DNA of 64,000 nucleotides from Trichomonas vaginalis G3 (Eukaryota; Parabasalia; Trichomonadida; Trichomonadidae). Where the stretch lies: the NCBI RefSeq assembly GCF_026262505.1, contig NC_067204.1, positions 2,389,797 through 2,453,796 on the forward strand. Reading direction: 5' to 3'. This document shows, one piece after another, positions 30,779-39,736 of the stretch (position 1 is its first letter; every line of letters starts with the position of its first letter). The notes beneath the pieces are model-generated. The model had not been told where the DNA came from. It did not search any database and was given only the letters and a program-made list of their open reading frames with translations. A program made the position numbers and the translations under genes.

Positions 30779-32419
30779 ATGACGACTAACTATTTGGTGC
30801 CAAACACTAAACCGATTAATGGAAATGTGTTTCATTCATTCGAAAAGATAAATGAAATATTCGCAAAGAATGATGGTAGAAGATATTATAGAGAACTTGA
30901 AAGTTCATGCTATGACTCTGATGCTCCATATTTTGATGATAAACAAACTCATTTAAGAATTACAAATCCGGCTCATGATGTGAATCAATTAGGTGACACA
31001 TATATTAAACGCAAAGTTAAAGCAACTCTAGTTTCAAATAAAGCTTTCACATGTGATGCCGCTTTTAAATGCATGCGTTTATTCGTTGGTTACAAATCAT
31101 CAAATCAAAGCTTTAAACAATTAGAAGTAGAAACCGAAAGAGGTGATGCCGGTTATCTTCAGATGGATTGCGCCCGTGAATCTTTCGCATTTGCAACATA
31201 TAAACCAAAATCAGAAAGGAAAGTTAAAAAGTTTGTTCATTCGTTATATAATAATGTTCAAAAATATGATAACTCAGTATGTGGTAAATATATTGACCCT
31301 TCAGAAGTTTTCAAGAAAGCAAATGAAGAAGTTGATATCACTTTTGATATGATTATTCCGGTAAATGATTTGTTAGCATTTCAGGCGTTCGATGATTATC
31401 CTAAATCATTTGGTGAAATCATTCTTAAATATTATGTTTTCAGGGATACTTTAGTATTTTGTCAGGTTGACCCGTTAAGAGTTGCTGATTTACAAAATTA
31501 TGTTTATGAAAAGATAACTGATGAAAATTATGAAAAGATTATGAATCATGTTTATAAATATGATCGCAAATTCCAACAAATCGGACTTCCTGCCAAATTA
31601 ATTACAAGCTTAGTCGCTACATCTGCTGACGCAACAGTTGAAGACGTTATTATTTCATGCACAAAGATGGAAGTTTTAGAGGATAAATGTATTACACCAG
31701 GATATGGTTTAATTGAAGAATCAGTTAAAGCAATACCACGTTTATTCAGTAAGGAAGATCCATTCATGATTCCAGCTCAACATATTGACGTTCGTTCACT
31801 AAATGGAGGTTGCATCACTCCTGAAGGTATCAGCTCGGATTTCTCATACGCTCTTCATAATGTTACAGATGTTGTGTTAGCATTTCCGAAGAATGCAATG
31901 CAAAGAACAGTTTTAGAAAATCCAATGCTTCGAGGTCTTCAGGTCACTATAGATTCCAGAAACTTCCCCGATCAAGCGATGACCACAGTGGGTGACATAT
32001 TCTTTACACGTATGCTTCAAGCTTCTGATTTAGATGGAGTGAATGAATGCACGGAAGAATACGAGGACTCATTAACTAGACCACTGAATGATGATAATGG
32101 CACGCCATTAGCTAGAACATGGAAAGACCAAACTTCATTCTTATGCACTATTCCAGTTCAACGTGATGGAGCGGGTATATTCTTTGATGGATTAGAAACT
32201 TTCAATTCACAAGTTACAGTACAAGTGAAAGCCTATCCAATCATTCAGGGTGAAAATGACACTTACTGTTCAAAAGTGACAAATCCTCCTCAGGTTTGGT
32301 TTACTAGGACTACATATTGGACATGGACACCGGATGAAGGTTTGAAATATCATCCAACAGGTACACCACCGCAGTATAGAAGTTCATATGATGAAATATT
32401 GATGAATAGAAATGTTTAA
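30779..32419 (+). CDS. Putative major capsid protein (double jelly-roll) of the Maverick
   Basis: 546 residues, a length expected for the Polinton major capsid protein. Beta-rich throughout, no membrane segments or enzyme motifs. It lies directly upstream of the packaging ATPase and next to the small basic proteins, the usual capsid/ATPase cluster of Polintons. Segments such as IIPVNDLLAFQAFDDYPKSF followed by ILKYYVF, and the C-terminal VQVKAYPII strand, fit jelly-roll sheets with long loops. The call is from length, position and secondary-structure impression, not a sequence match I can verify. The frame is intact, preceded by a T/A-rich TTTTTTATTTATTAATAA leader. Start ATG 30779. Confidence 0.6.
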   Translation: MTTNYLVPNTKPINGNVFHSFEKINEIFAKNDGRRYYRELESSCYDSDAPYFDDKQTHLRITNPAHDVNQLGDTYIKRKVKATLVSNKAFTCDAAFKCMRLFVGYKSSNQSFKQLEVETERGDAGYLQMDCARESFAFATYKPKSERKVKKFVHSLYNNVQKYDNSVCGKYIDPSEVFKKANEEVDITFDMIIPVNDLLAFQAFDDYPKSFGEIILKYYVFRDTLVFCQVDPLRVADLQNYVYEKITDENYEKIMNHVYKYDRKFQQIGLPAKLITSLVATSADATVEDVIISCTKMEVLEDKCITPGYGLIEESVKAIPRLFSKEDPFMIPAQHIDVRSLNGGCITPEGISSDFSYALHNVTDVVLAFPKNAMQRTVLENPMLRGLQVTIDSRNFPDQAMTTVGDIFFTRMLQASDLDGVNECTEEYEDSLTRPLNDDNGTPLARTWKDQTSFLCTIPVQRDGAGIFFDGLETFNSQVTVQVKAYPIIQGENDTYCSKVTNPPQVWFTRTTYWTWTPDEGLKYHPTGTPPQYRSSYDEILMNRNV

Positions 32420-32443
32420 AATTATAAATTTATTTTTGATTAA

Positions 32444-32698
32444 ATGGATTTAAATTCATCCACTCCTTATGAAGAATTAGCGGGAGTATATAATACATAC
32501 GTAGATGATATGATTAATGAAGCATTGAGTGATAATAGAAATGCTCTATCTAAGGAAAAATTAATGAAAATTCCATATTCTGAATGTTACTTAAATTCAA
32601 TCACTGCAGCAATTGGTAAACAAAATAAAGGTAAAACATTAACGATATTAAAACAAATTATCATTATTGCTAACACTTCCCCCATTCACATGTGTTAA
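32444..32698 (+). CDS. Packaging ATPase (FtsK/HerA, A32-like), N-terminal fragment
   Basis: 85 residues ending with Walker A, GKQNKGKT at 58-65, then a hydrophobic strand (ILKQIIIIA). The stop comes just after a C5 run at 32679-32683. The ATPase continues in another frame from about 32680, so the gene is broken by a one-base loss. In Polintons this enzyme pumps DNA into the capsid. It starts 24 bases after the capsid candidate's stop. Confidence 0.7.
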   Translation: MDLNSSTPYEELAGVYNTYVDDMINEALSDNRNALSKEKLMKIPYSECYLNSITAAIGKQNKGKTLTILKQIIIIANTSPIHMC

Positions 32699-33270
32699 TT
32701 TATATCAACCGTTCAGGTTCACCTTCAGATGATACATTTGAATCTTTAAAGCATTTAATCAAAATTCCAATTATTTATTTATCACAAGAAGAAGCAGAAG
32801 ATTATTTAAAAAACTTTTTAATGTATAAAGAATTATATAATACAATCAAGAAGCAAGGATTAGAGGATAAAATTATTGATAAACAACGGGATGAATTATT
32901 TGAAACACTTTCTATTTCAAATTTTGATAGAGAATTTTTGCATTCACTAATTTTTCTAGATGATGCGGTGAAATCAAAACTAATAACTAATGAGAAATCA
33001 TATTTTAATCAGTTATTAACTCAATGTCGACACATTCAGTGTTCATTCTTTATGGCTGTTCAATACTTCAAAGCATTAAGCACAAACATTAAATCAAATC
33101 TATCAACCCTTTTCATTTTCAGTGGTTTTAGTCGTCAACAGTTGAACGTTATGCTTTATCAAGTGAATTTACCAATGAGCATTAATGAACTTTACACACA
33201 ATATCAGCAATTAGGTGAACATGGAAAAATAATAGTTGATTTAAATAAAGGAGGTGTTAAATTTGATTAA
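32692..33270 (+). CDS. Packaging ATPase, C-terminal fragment
   Basis: About 193 residues in the shifted frame, starting from a GTG that is not a natural start. Carries Walker B (LIFLDDA, acidic pair at 90-91) and the following sensor/arginine-finger region (QCSFFMAVQYF, then STLFIFSGFSRQQL), typical of A32-type packaging ATPases. Joined to the upstream fragment it would give about 275 residues, a normal size for the family. Order and spacing of the motifs agree with one original gene. A homopolymer sequencing error is an equally good explanation of the break. Confidence 0.75.
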   Translation: MLIYINRSGSPSDDTFESLKHLIKIPIIYLSQEEAEDYLKNFLMYKELYNTIKKQGLEDKIIDKQRDELFETLSISNFDREFLHSLIFLDDAVKSKLITNEKSYFNQLLTQCRHIQCSFFMAVQYFKALSTNIKSNLSTLFIFSGFSRQQLNVMLYQVNLPMSINELYTQYQQLGEHGKIIVDLNKGGVKFD

Positions 33271-33310
33271 CTTTTTATAATTAATTTTTATTTTTTATTT
33301 ATAATTAAAC

Positions 33311-33514
33311 ATGACAGAAATAGCAAATCTTCTACAGGTTCCATTAAAACAAGGGACAAACAAAAGGGGTGCATATAATAGAACTATGAAAGTTCCAGAC
33401 GGAATGAAAGAATTAGTTCATATTGTTGCCGGTCTTCAAAAAGATGTTAAACATGACACAAATGCGAAATCAAACAATCTACCAGTTGCCGGTCTTCAAA
33501 AAGATGTTAAATAA
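33311..33514 (+). CDS. Maverick small ORF over a rearrangement scar
   Basis: 67 residues, not recognised. The first ~45 ([20 protein letters not shown] and on) look like the beginning of a real basic protein, preceded by TTTTTTATTTATAATTAAAC. The C-terminus is a patchwork. A 27-bp unit occurs at 33425-33451 and 33485-33511, and a 22-bp piece (33467-33488) is identical to 33899-33920 in the polymerase fragment. It probably represents the truncated 5' end of a lost Maverick gene joined to polymerase sequence. Confidence 0.4.
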   Translation: MTEIANLLQVPLKQGTNKRGAYNRTMKVPDGMKELVHIVAGLQKDVKHDTNAKSNNLPVAGLQKDVK

Positions 33515-33955
33515 ATGCGAAATCTTTCATATAATCCAGAAACTAAAACTGTATCAAATGAGGACACCACCAACATTATGACTCATTTTGTTGGAGTTGA
33601 CTTTAATTCATTATATCCTTCATCATTTTCATCTAATCCTCATGATTTCATTAAATATACTGACCATAAAATGTATATGCCGGGAAGATTGAATGGTGTT
33701 ATCATTTGTGATACAGCAACAAAGAAAGCAAAAGCATTGGGAATAATTAGAAAGAAAAATACTTTATTCGTGGCTGAAGTAAAGGGTCACATTGATGAAA
33801 AATACATTAATGATTACATAAACTTTTTACCGATAATAAGAAACTTAGATATTATCACAGATGAAAAAACAATTGGCAGTTTTATGTATAATTACATGAA
33901 ATCAAACAATCTACCAGTTGACCAGAAACAAACGAAGTTCAATGAATGTGCTTGA
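33515..33955 (+). pseudogene. Duplicated DNA polymerase B fragment (motif A region)
   Basis: 146 codons. From about residue 4 onward this is the same sequence as codons of the minus-strand polymerase (motif A DFNSLYPS included) up to the shared DQKQ, then the two diverge. It is the left arm of a 409-bp inverted repeat. After its TGA stop the same frame stays open for 32 more codons (33956-34054, from PKGLGLPNE), probably the tail of the gene this piece was joined to. No exonuclease or motif B/C, so not a working enzyme. Confidence 0.8.
33524..33932 (+). repeat. Left arm of 409-bp internal inverted repeat
   Basis: Reverse complement of 34110-34518 with a 177-bp spacer (33933-34109). Both arms encode the same polymerase segment. 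Confidence 0.85.
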
Positions 33956-34044
33956 CCCAAAGGTCTGGGCTTACCGAATGAACGTAAATGTTTTGACATA
34001 CTGACAGAAGAAATAGAAGCTACGAAATTGTTTAGGATTTCAAA

Positions 34045-36540
34045 TCAAAGATAATAAGAAGAAAATGGTTGATATTGGTTGTGTGTTGATGCTAACTGAG
34101 TTAATTTTCTTTGTTTCTGGTCAACTGGTAGATTGTTTGATTTCATGTAATTATACATAAAACTGCCAATTGTTTTTTCATCTGTGATAATATCTAAGTT
34201 TCTTATTATCGGTAAAAAGTTTATGTAATCATTAATGTATTTTTCATCAATGTGACCCTTTACTTCAGCCACGAATAAAGTATTTTTCTTTCTAATTATT
34301 CCCAATGCTTTTGCTTTCTTTGTTGCTGTATCACAAATGATAACACCATTCAATCTTCCCGGCATATACATTTTATGGTCAGTATATTTAATGAAATCAT
34401 GAGGATTAGATGAAAATGATGAAGGATATAATGAATTAAAGTCAACTCCAACAAAATGAGTCATAATGTTGGTGGTGTCCTCATTTGATACAGTTTTAGT
34501 TTCTGGATTATATGAAAGTTTATTAATGTGCGTGATTCCTTTAAGATTAACACGATGTTGAACATTTGATAGACCACCAGTAATTCCATTACGGAGAATG
34601 TGATAAGCTTCAACTGAATCTAAAGTCATTGGTAAATTATTTTTTAATGCATAATTTCTTAAATTGATTCTTAAACGTTGAACATCTTCATCTTTATTTG
34701 ATTTTACGACATTGCAATAACAACACATTAACCGACAATTTTCTTTGGTATGTGGTTTTTCATTATCGATTCTATCTAATGTTGGTTTATTTGCATATGT
34801 AAACGCTTTACCACACATTTTGCATTTAGATGAAAGGATTAAATCGTGATAGTATTGAAAATCATCCATTGAAACATTATTTTTAGTATCTCTTTCTGCT
34901 TTTTCATCTTGTTTCTTATATGATTCAATTTTATATTTCCAATACTTTTTCGTTAATTCAAAACTTGATTCCACATTTTCTTCTTCTGGATATTTTTCGT
35001 TAGGATTAAAGTCTTTATATGCTAAAGCGTAACGAATCATTGATGCATTCGATGATAAAGAAAGATTATGAAGCATGTCAATTTTATAAACAAATGTTTC
35101 TTCAATAATTTTATCAATTGGGTCAATCATAATTTCAACATCTTTATTGCAATAATGAATAAAATATTCTAATCTATTCTTAAAATTTTTAGCATCATTG
35201 AGATATATTTGATAATCACTATCTGATATAGTTTCTTGAGTTAATGCTGAATAAAATGAATCTTTCGTGAATGGTTCCTCTTTATATAATTCTTCTTCGT
35301 AATTTTCCCACGTGATGAATTGATAAGGGAAAAAGGATTTAACACGTGATTTATTGTTTCCGAAATCTCGAGTGAATTGGTCTAATGTCCCACCCGCTAT
35401 ATAATTTCTGATGTCAATAAATCTCAATTCATATGGAACGTTTGTTTTCTTTACAATGATTTGCTTAAATTGTGAAGATGAACCCAGCATTGATTTTATT
35501 TTCCATTTTGCAGTGTTTAAATCACGAAGAATTAAATTTAAATCAAACTTTCCCGAATTAAAACCTATGATATTCACTTTATTGAATTCCTCATCTAAAA
35601 GTTCTTTAAATACTTCCTTCTGTTTTTCATTTAATGTTTGTGACTTCATTAATTCTTCATATTGTTCAATATTTGATTTAGCAACTAATGAACAGGTTGA
35701 AAATAAAAATTCAATCCAATCAGAAATAAAAGAATCACTTGAAGTTAAGCAAAAATTCCTCGTATATGTTTTATCACGGTCTACGACCTCACCGCTTTGC
35801 GGCTTTATTTTGACAGTTGATGATACCATAAATGGTTTTAAGTAAGCGTTCAAAGTTGCACATTCAGAAAGTTGAGGTTCTTCTTTAGTCTCTAATGTTT
35901 CGAAGTCAAAAGTAATATAATATCTTGTTGGTTTATAATATTCCTGCAAATTATGTGCTAATAGCCATTGATATATCTTCTGTTTCGTGATATGTGGTGC
36001 ATATGGTTGTTGTGTGTTTTGCAATTGAACGTCTTGAATTAATCTTCCATTATTTTCTTTACATTTCTCACAATGTTTTAAAAATCTTCTTTGGTTTTTC
36101 CTTTCTGGATCATCACGGATAGAATATACTTCTTCTTTGCAAAAGGGGCAAACTCTATAGCCGGTGAGTGCTTCAACGTCTGTTATTCTGTCAGCGTGAA
36201 GTTTTCCACATGGACTCTGTGTTAATAAAATATTTACTGTTTCAAATTCTGGATCTATCATTATTGAATCCACTAATGGAAAGTCTACCTTATTTATGTC
36301 CACGTCTTCTGGTTGAGGGTCACAATAATAAAAATCAATATTAATGTTTAACATTCTTGCTAACCTCTCACTTTCTGATGAAATGTCAAACCCTTCATAT
36401 GCATCTATTGCTTCGTTTAAATAACTTCTACGAGTTTTAGGATTAACACCATCAGGAATGTTATAGAAGCGTTTAAATAACCTTCTACCTTCTGCTCTAA
36501 TTTGATTATCATTCATTTTAGCTGTTCCATTTTTGTTCAT
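34045..36540 (-). CDS. Protein-primed family B DNA polymerase, C-terminally truncated, with HNH-like insert
   Basis: 831 residues. Possible zinc knuckle C131-x2-C134...C157-x2-C160. 3'-5' exonuclease motifs: Exo I DFE 212-214, Exo II around N328-D333 (FNSGKFD), Exo III YCNKD 463-467. HNH-like zinc cluster C573-x2-C576, R-I-D 590-592, H597, N601, C606/C607-x-C609-N610. Polymerase motif A DFNSLYPS 700-707. The protein ends at 831, soon after KLTQLASTH, with no motif B (K-x3-N-S-x-Y-G) and no motif C (DTD). Full Maverick polymerases copy the element from a protein primer; this one cannot polymerise. Its last ~135 codons lie in the right arm of the inverted repeat. Start ATG 36540. Confidence 0.88.
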   Translation of the reverse strand: MNKNGTAKMNDNQIRAEGRRLFKRFYNIPDGVNPKTRRSYLNEAIDAYEGFDISSESERLARMLNINIDFYYCDPQPEDVDINKVDFPLVDSIMIDPEFETVNILLTQSPCGKLHADRITDVEALTGYRVCPFCKEEVYSIRDDPERKNQRRFLKHCEKCKENNGRLIQDVQLQNTQQPYAPHITKQKIYQWLLAHNLQEYYKPTRYYITFDFETLETKEEPQLSECATLNAYLKPFMVSSTVKIKPQSGEVVDRDKTYTRNFCLTSSDSFISDWIEFLFSTCSLVAKSNIEQYEELMKSQTLNEKQKEVFKELLDEEFNKVNIIGFNSGKFDLNLILRDLNTAKWKIKSMLGSSSQFKQIIVKKTNVPYELRFIDIRNYIAGGTLDQFTRDFGNNKSRVKSFFPYQFITWENYEEELYKEEPFTKDSFYSALTQETISDSDYQIYLNDAKNFKNRLEYFIHYCNKDVEIMIDPIDKIIEETFVYKIDMLHNLSLSSNASMIRYALAYKDFNPNEKYPEEENVESSFELTKKYWKYKIESYKKQDEKAERDTKNNVSMDDFQYYHDLILSSKCKMCGKAFTYANKPTLDRIDNEKPHTKENCRLMCCYCNVVKSNKDEDVQRLRINLRNYALKNNLPMTLDSVEAYHILRNGITGGLSNVQHRVNLKGITHINKLSYNPETKTVSNEDTTNIMTHFVGVDFNSLYPSSFSSNPHDFIKYTDHKMYMPGRLNGVIICDTATKKAKALGIIRKKNTLFVAEVKGHIDEKYINDYINFLPIIRNLDIITDEKTIGSFMYNYMKSNNLPVDQKQRKLTQLASTHNQYQPFSSYYL
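34110..34518 (-). repeat. Right arm of 409-bp internal inverted repeat
   Basis: Reverse complement of 33524-33932. The arms flank the point where the polymerase 3' part was lost. Confidence 0.85.
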
Positions 36541-36617
36541 TTATGTAAGAATAAAAATTAAAAAATAAATAAAAATAAAGTTTATTTTTTAAAGTCCGAG
36601 ACTCAGAGAGTCCAGGG

Positions 36618-37724
36618 CTAAAGTCCATAAAATGAATTAAGAACACATAAATTTTTATCATCTGCGACGTGACGAATACATTTTAATTTACTCAAGAATG
36701 CGTACCCTGATACATTAAATCTAATTCCTGTCTTATTTAATTTCACAACTTTGAAAAGGAATGTATGAATAGCTATAAAATGATGAGAAGATGTTTTATG
36801 GGTTGCTTCCATTTTTTCTGAAATAAATGAATAAATATAATGCTTATAAGTTTTCATATCTTTTATATTCTTAATAACGAATGGTATAGACCTTTCCACT
36901 TCGTCTTCCTTCGGTGCTGTTCTTTCATATGAAACATTATTGGTATCTTCAATAATGAAACCACAATCACATAAAATTTTATATGTACCAATTGTTTCTT
37001 TTGATATTTTATCTAACAAATCAAAAACTTTATCAACACCCGTGCATTTATTTAAATAATAATTTGTGTAAATATCATGGTCTTCTTTCTTAATCGTATT
37101 TGTTGCATATGTTACATTTTTCAATGCTTTTTTGAATTTTTCAGAATCAAGAGGAGGTGAAAGTAATATACAGGGGTATTCTTCATCGTCAATAAACTGA
37201 AGCTTATGTTTATGAATAAATTTTGTGCCTTCTTCTGAAAGTGTTTCGTCAATATCACCATCTAATAAATTTTTAGTAGATTCCAAAAAGTAATTTTTAT
37301 ATCTTTCTTCATGAGATTTCTGAACTTCTGATTCTGAAGCTGGGATATTCATTAAACCCTCTACTTCATTCTCATTATATTTTTCAACTTCTCTTAATTC
37401 CTTAATTTTTTCATCTATTTCATCTCTTATTTTTTCCAGTCTTTCAATTTCATCATATTCATCATCTTTAATCCGTTCTTCATAATATTCAGGGAAAACA
37501 TCAGGTTCTTTAGGTTTTTCTTCTTCAGATGTGGGATATAAGAAATTTATAACATCATCTTTATTCATTTTTCCATCATAATCTAAATCATTTAATAACT
37601 CGGCAAATTTTTGACAATTTCTTAAATAATATTTATTAACTTCATAACCCGCCTCCTCTAATATATCCTTTATTTCCTCGTTTGTGAATCCCATTTTTTT
37701 AACATTGTTAGTTTTGACGCTCAT
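36618..37724 (-). CDS. Maverick-encoded unknown protein, 368 aa
   Basis: No family recognised. The ATG at 37724 is used; the frame is open three codons further to a TTG. Features: an N-terminal helical part with GFTNEEIKDILEEAG and a D-x-D-x-D-G-x-like stretch (DLDYDGKMNKDD) reminiscent of an EF-hand loop, a Glu/Lys coiled coil (about residues 90-120), and a C-terminal domain without known motifs. It is the outermost gene at the right end, mirroring the 159-aa ORF at the left, and shares its TTATTTTTTTATTT-type leader. A structural or replication role is possible but not shown. Confidence 0.6.
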   Translation of the reverse strand: MSVKTNNVKKMGFTNEEIKDILEEAGYEVNKYYLRNCQKFAELLNDLDYDGKMNKDDVINFLYPTSEEEKPKEPDVFPEYYEERIKDDEYDEIERLEKIRDEIDEKIKELREVEKYNENEVEGLMNIPASESEVQKSHEERYKNYFLESTKNLLDGDIDETLSEEGTKFIHKHKLQFIDDEEYPCILLSPPLDSEKFKKALKNVTYATNTIKKEDHDIYTNYYLNKCTGVDKVFDLLDKISKETIGTYKILCDCGFIIEDTNNVSYERTAPKEDEVERSIPFVIKNIKDMKTYKHYIYSFISEKMEATHKTSSHHFIAIHTFLFKVVKLNKTGIRFNVSGYAFLSKLKCIRHVADDKNLCVLNSFYGL

Positions 37725-37777
37725 TTCATACAAAATAAAAAAATAAAATAATAAACATAACTAAGTTTTAATTTTTC

Positions 37778-38218
37778 GTAAGACATGAATTTTTAAAGTT
37801 TATTTTTAAATTGAAGTTTAACCCATTCAGGATTTAAATGATGTTTAATTAATCGCGGAATATCTGACATCATCTATATATAGCTTCTTTTATAAAAGAT
37901 AAAATAAATTATTTTAAAATTAATGTTAATTTTTTAATGATTTATAAATAAATATATTTTAAAATTAATGTTAATTTTTTAATGTGTTTATTTTTTAAAA
38001 AATTATTTTTTATTTCATTATGTATGGGCTGAGTGTAAATGTCTTACGTTTTTGAAAATTTTTTAAATCTTGATTTATTCTAAAACGTAAGAATAAAAAC
38101 TGTAAGAATCATACATTTTTTACTTCATATGTTAAAAAAAATGTTACAAAATTGTTCAATAATGTATGAATTCTTACGTTTACAAAAAAAGTCACAAAAC
38201 CCATCCTATCCTACTACT
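37778..38218 (-). repeat. Right terminal inverted repeat of the Maverick (441 bp)
   Basis: Reverse complement of 26558-26998, ending CCTATCCTACTACT directly before the TTTTGA duplication. Confidence 0.9.
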
Positions 38219-38224
38219 TTTTGA
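38219..38224. repeat. Right target-site duplication (TTTTGA)
   Basis: Identical to 26552-26557. Confidence 0.9.
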
Positions 38225-39736
38225 AGATTAGATATAGACTAAAATGGTTAGTATTTTATGATTACACGTTGATAAGCTACCAATATTTTAATAAAAAATA
38301 ATTGTCTTACGCTGAAATATTTTTTTTCCAAAAATTATTTAAGCTCTAATTGAATAATTAGGTGGTCAAATTAATATGTGAGCTATATGTAACTGATTTT
38401 ATTTGGTCAATCTTGAATTTACACTAGATTTCTCAAAAAAATAAAAATTATTTTGTGAACAATCCAACATTATTGTAATCTTTCGATTAGATGATTATTT
38501 ATGAATATGAACAAGTTTTTTCAACAATTAAGAAATTGGATTGTGAACCTTATGAATTAAGGAATCCCTTATTAGGCACAATATATGCAACATGCAACGA
38601 ATTAGCTTATAATTTTCTTGTTGCTTGAAAAATCATGGTTTTTTCATTTCGATCAGAGAAAACTGTAATTAAATTTAAGATATTTTGTTGAAAATTAATA
38701 ATCCAATGCTCCAAAACAAATATCCTTTATTCGTCTCTGCGAATTGTTGTTCAATAGAAGTTCAATGCGAACAAAAAAAAATTATCTAGTTTTATTACCG
38801 TATTAAATATATAGGGTTATTAACAAAACGATATCTATTCAAAAAAACAAAAACTGCCACATATTTCTGTCAAAATTTTACAGCAAACCTAAAAATCCTT
38901 TCAATTTTGAACAATGATATTTTAAATGAAACAATTACATGTAATAATGATTAAAACATTTTTGATGTTTTGCACGTTAAATGTCATTTTGGGAAAATTT
39001 GTGCTTTTATGCCCTGCAACATTAATAGTTAATAATATTTTGACCAAAAAAGATCGATTAGTTTCTGATTTTACAATCAAAAATCATCGAGTGGGCTTAC
39101 ATCCGAAAAAGGAGAGAGGGTCAAAGTTGCTATTTGTCACTTTTCCACAAGAATCTAATGGGGAAAAAGTTATCATATAGTTGATCTCATTCACTGAGGT
39201 GAGAGATGCATGTAGTGTAATGGGATAAACAGTAGGATTGCTGCTCTAAGTTATAGGTTCGAGACACATTGGCTTCATTTTTCTCTTTTTTATAGACGTA
39301 AACTATTCAATTTTTGTGTTCTCCATTCAAATTTCAGAATTTTTTTTGCAGATTTCACGCTACATTCGAAGTTACCTTTTGTAACAACCACCACTGCCTA
39401 CGAAAGACGAAAGTGTGTCACGATTTCACCCGGAAATCCGATGGTTGTTTAAGAGTAAGCACTTTTGGCACCTACTCTCCGAAAAAGTATGAATTTTCTG
39501 CTATTGCATGCTGCTCAAAAAGGTGATATTTTTGTGGATTACGCCAACTGAACTCACAAATTGAAATGCAAATCAATGAAAATTCTAATAATTATATTTA
39601 GCAAAAGTCATATATTAGAATTTTGCAGTTTTCATATTTTCACGTTAAATTATCTCTCTCAATTAAAGGCATTTTTGATAGCAACAAATTGAAAGAACTT
39701 TTCTCAATTTTTTTACATTTGATTTTTTCAGAATAG
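38225..39736. other. Intergenic
   Basis: 1.5 kb. Mostly A/T-rich; about 39190-39480 is less A/T-rich and holds a tRNA-like TTCGA stretch (39255-39265) whose stems do not pair, plus short open frames at 38926-39180 and 39314-39526 without recognisable domains. Possibly a decayed gene. Confidence 0.45.

Larger units (their letters stand above)
26558..38218. mobile_element. Maverick/Polinton element, internally deleted, 11.66 kb
   Basis: Bounded by inverted repeats of exactly 441 bases (26558-26998, 37778-38218) starting AGTAGTAGGATAGG, with a perfect TTTTGA 6-bp duplication outside. Contents in order: unknown ORF, small coiled ORF, a TTAA element, two convergent short peptides, capsid candidate, packaging ATPase (frameshifted), polymerase fragment, polymerase front part on the other strand, and a large unknown ORF. 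Trichomonad Mavericks are usually about 15-20 kb and also encode a retroviral-type integrase and an adenovirus-type protease. Neither is seen here, and the polymerase lacks motifs B and C. With its 2.27-kb guest removed the element would be about 9.4 kb. I infer a non-autonomous deletion derivative. The identity of the two ends suggests fairly recent insertion. Confidence 0.92.

Noticed and set aside
26558-38218. Integrase or adenovirus-type protease in the Maverick
   Set aside because: Looked for DDE and His/Cys catalytic patterns in all element frames and saw none convincing.
39198-39275. tRNA-like stretch with GGTTCGAGAC and GTGTAATGGG
   Set aside because: Acceptor arms do not pair and the T-stem has two internal mismatches; at best a decayed tRNA-like sequence.
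38926-39526. Two short plus-strand frames
   Set aside because: No recognisable domain and no gene-like leader.
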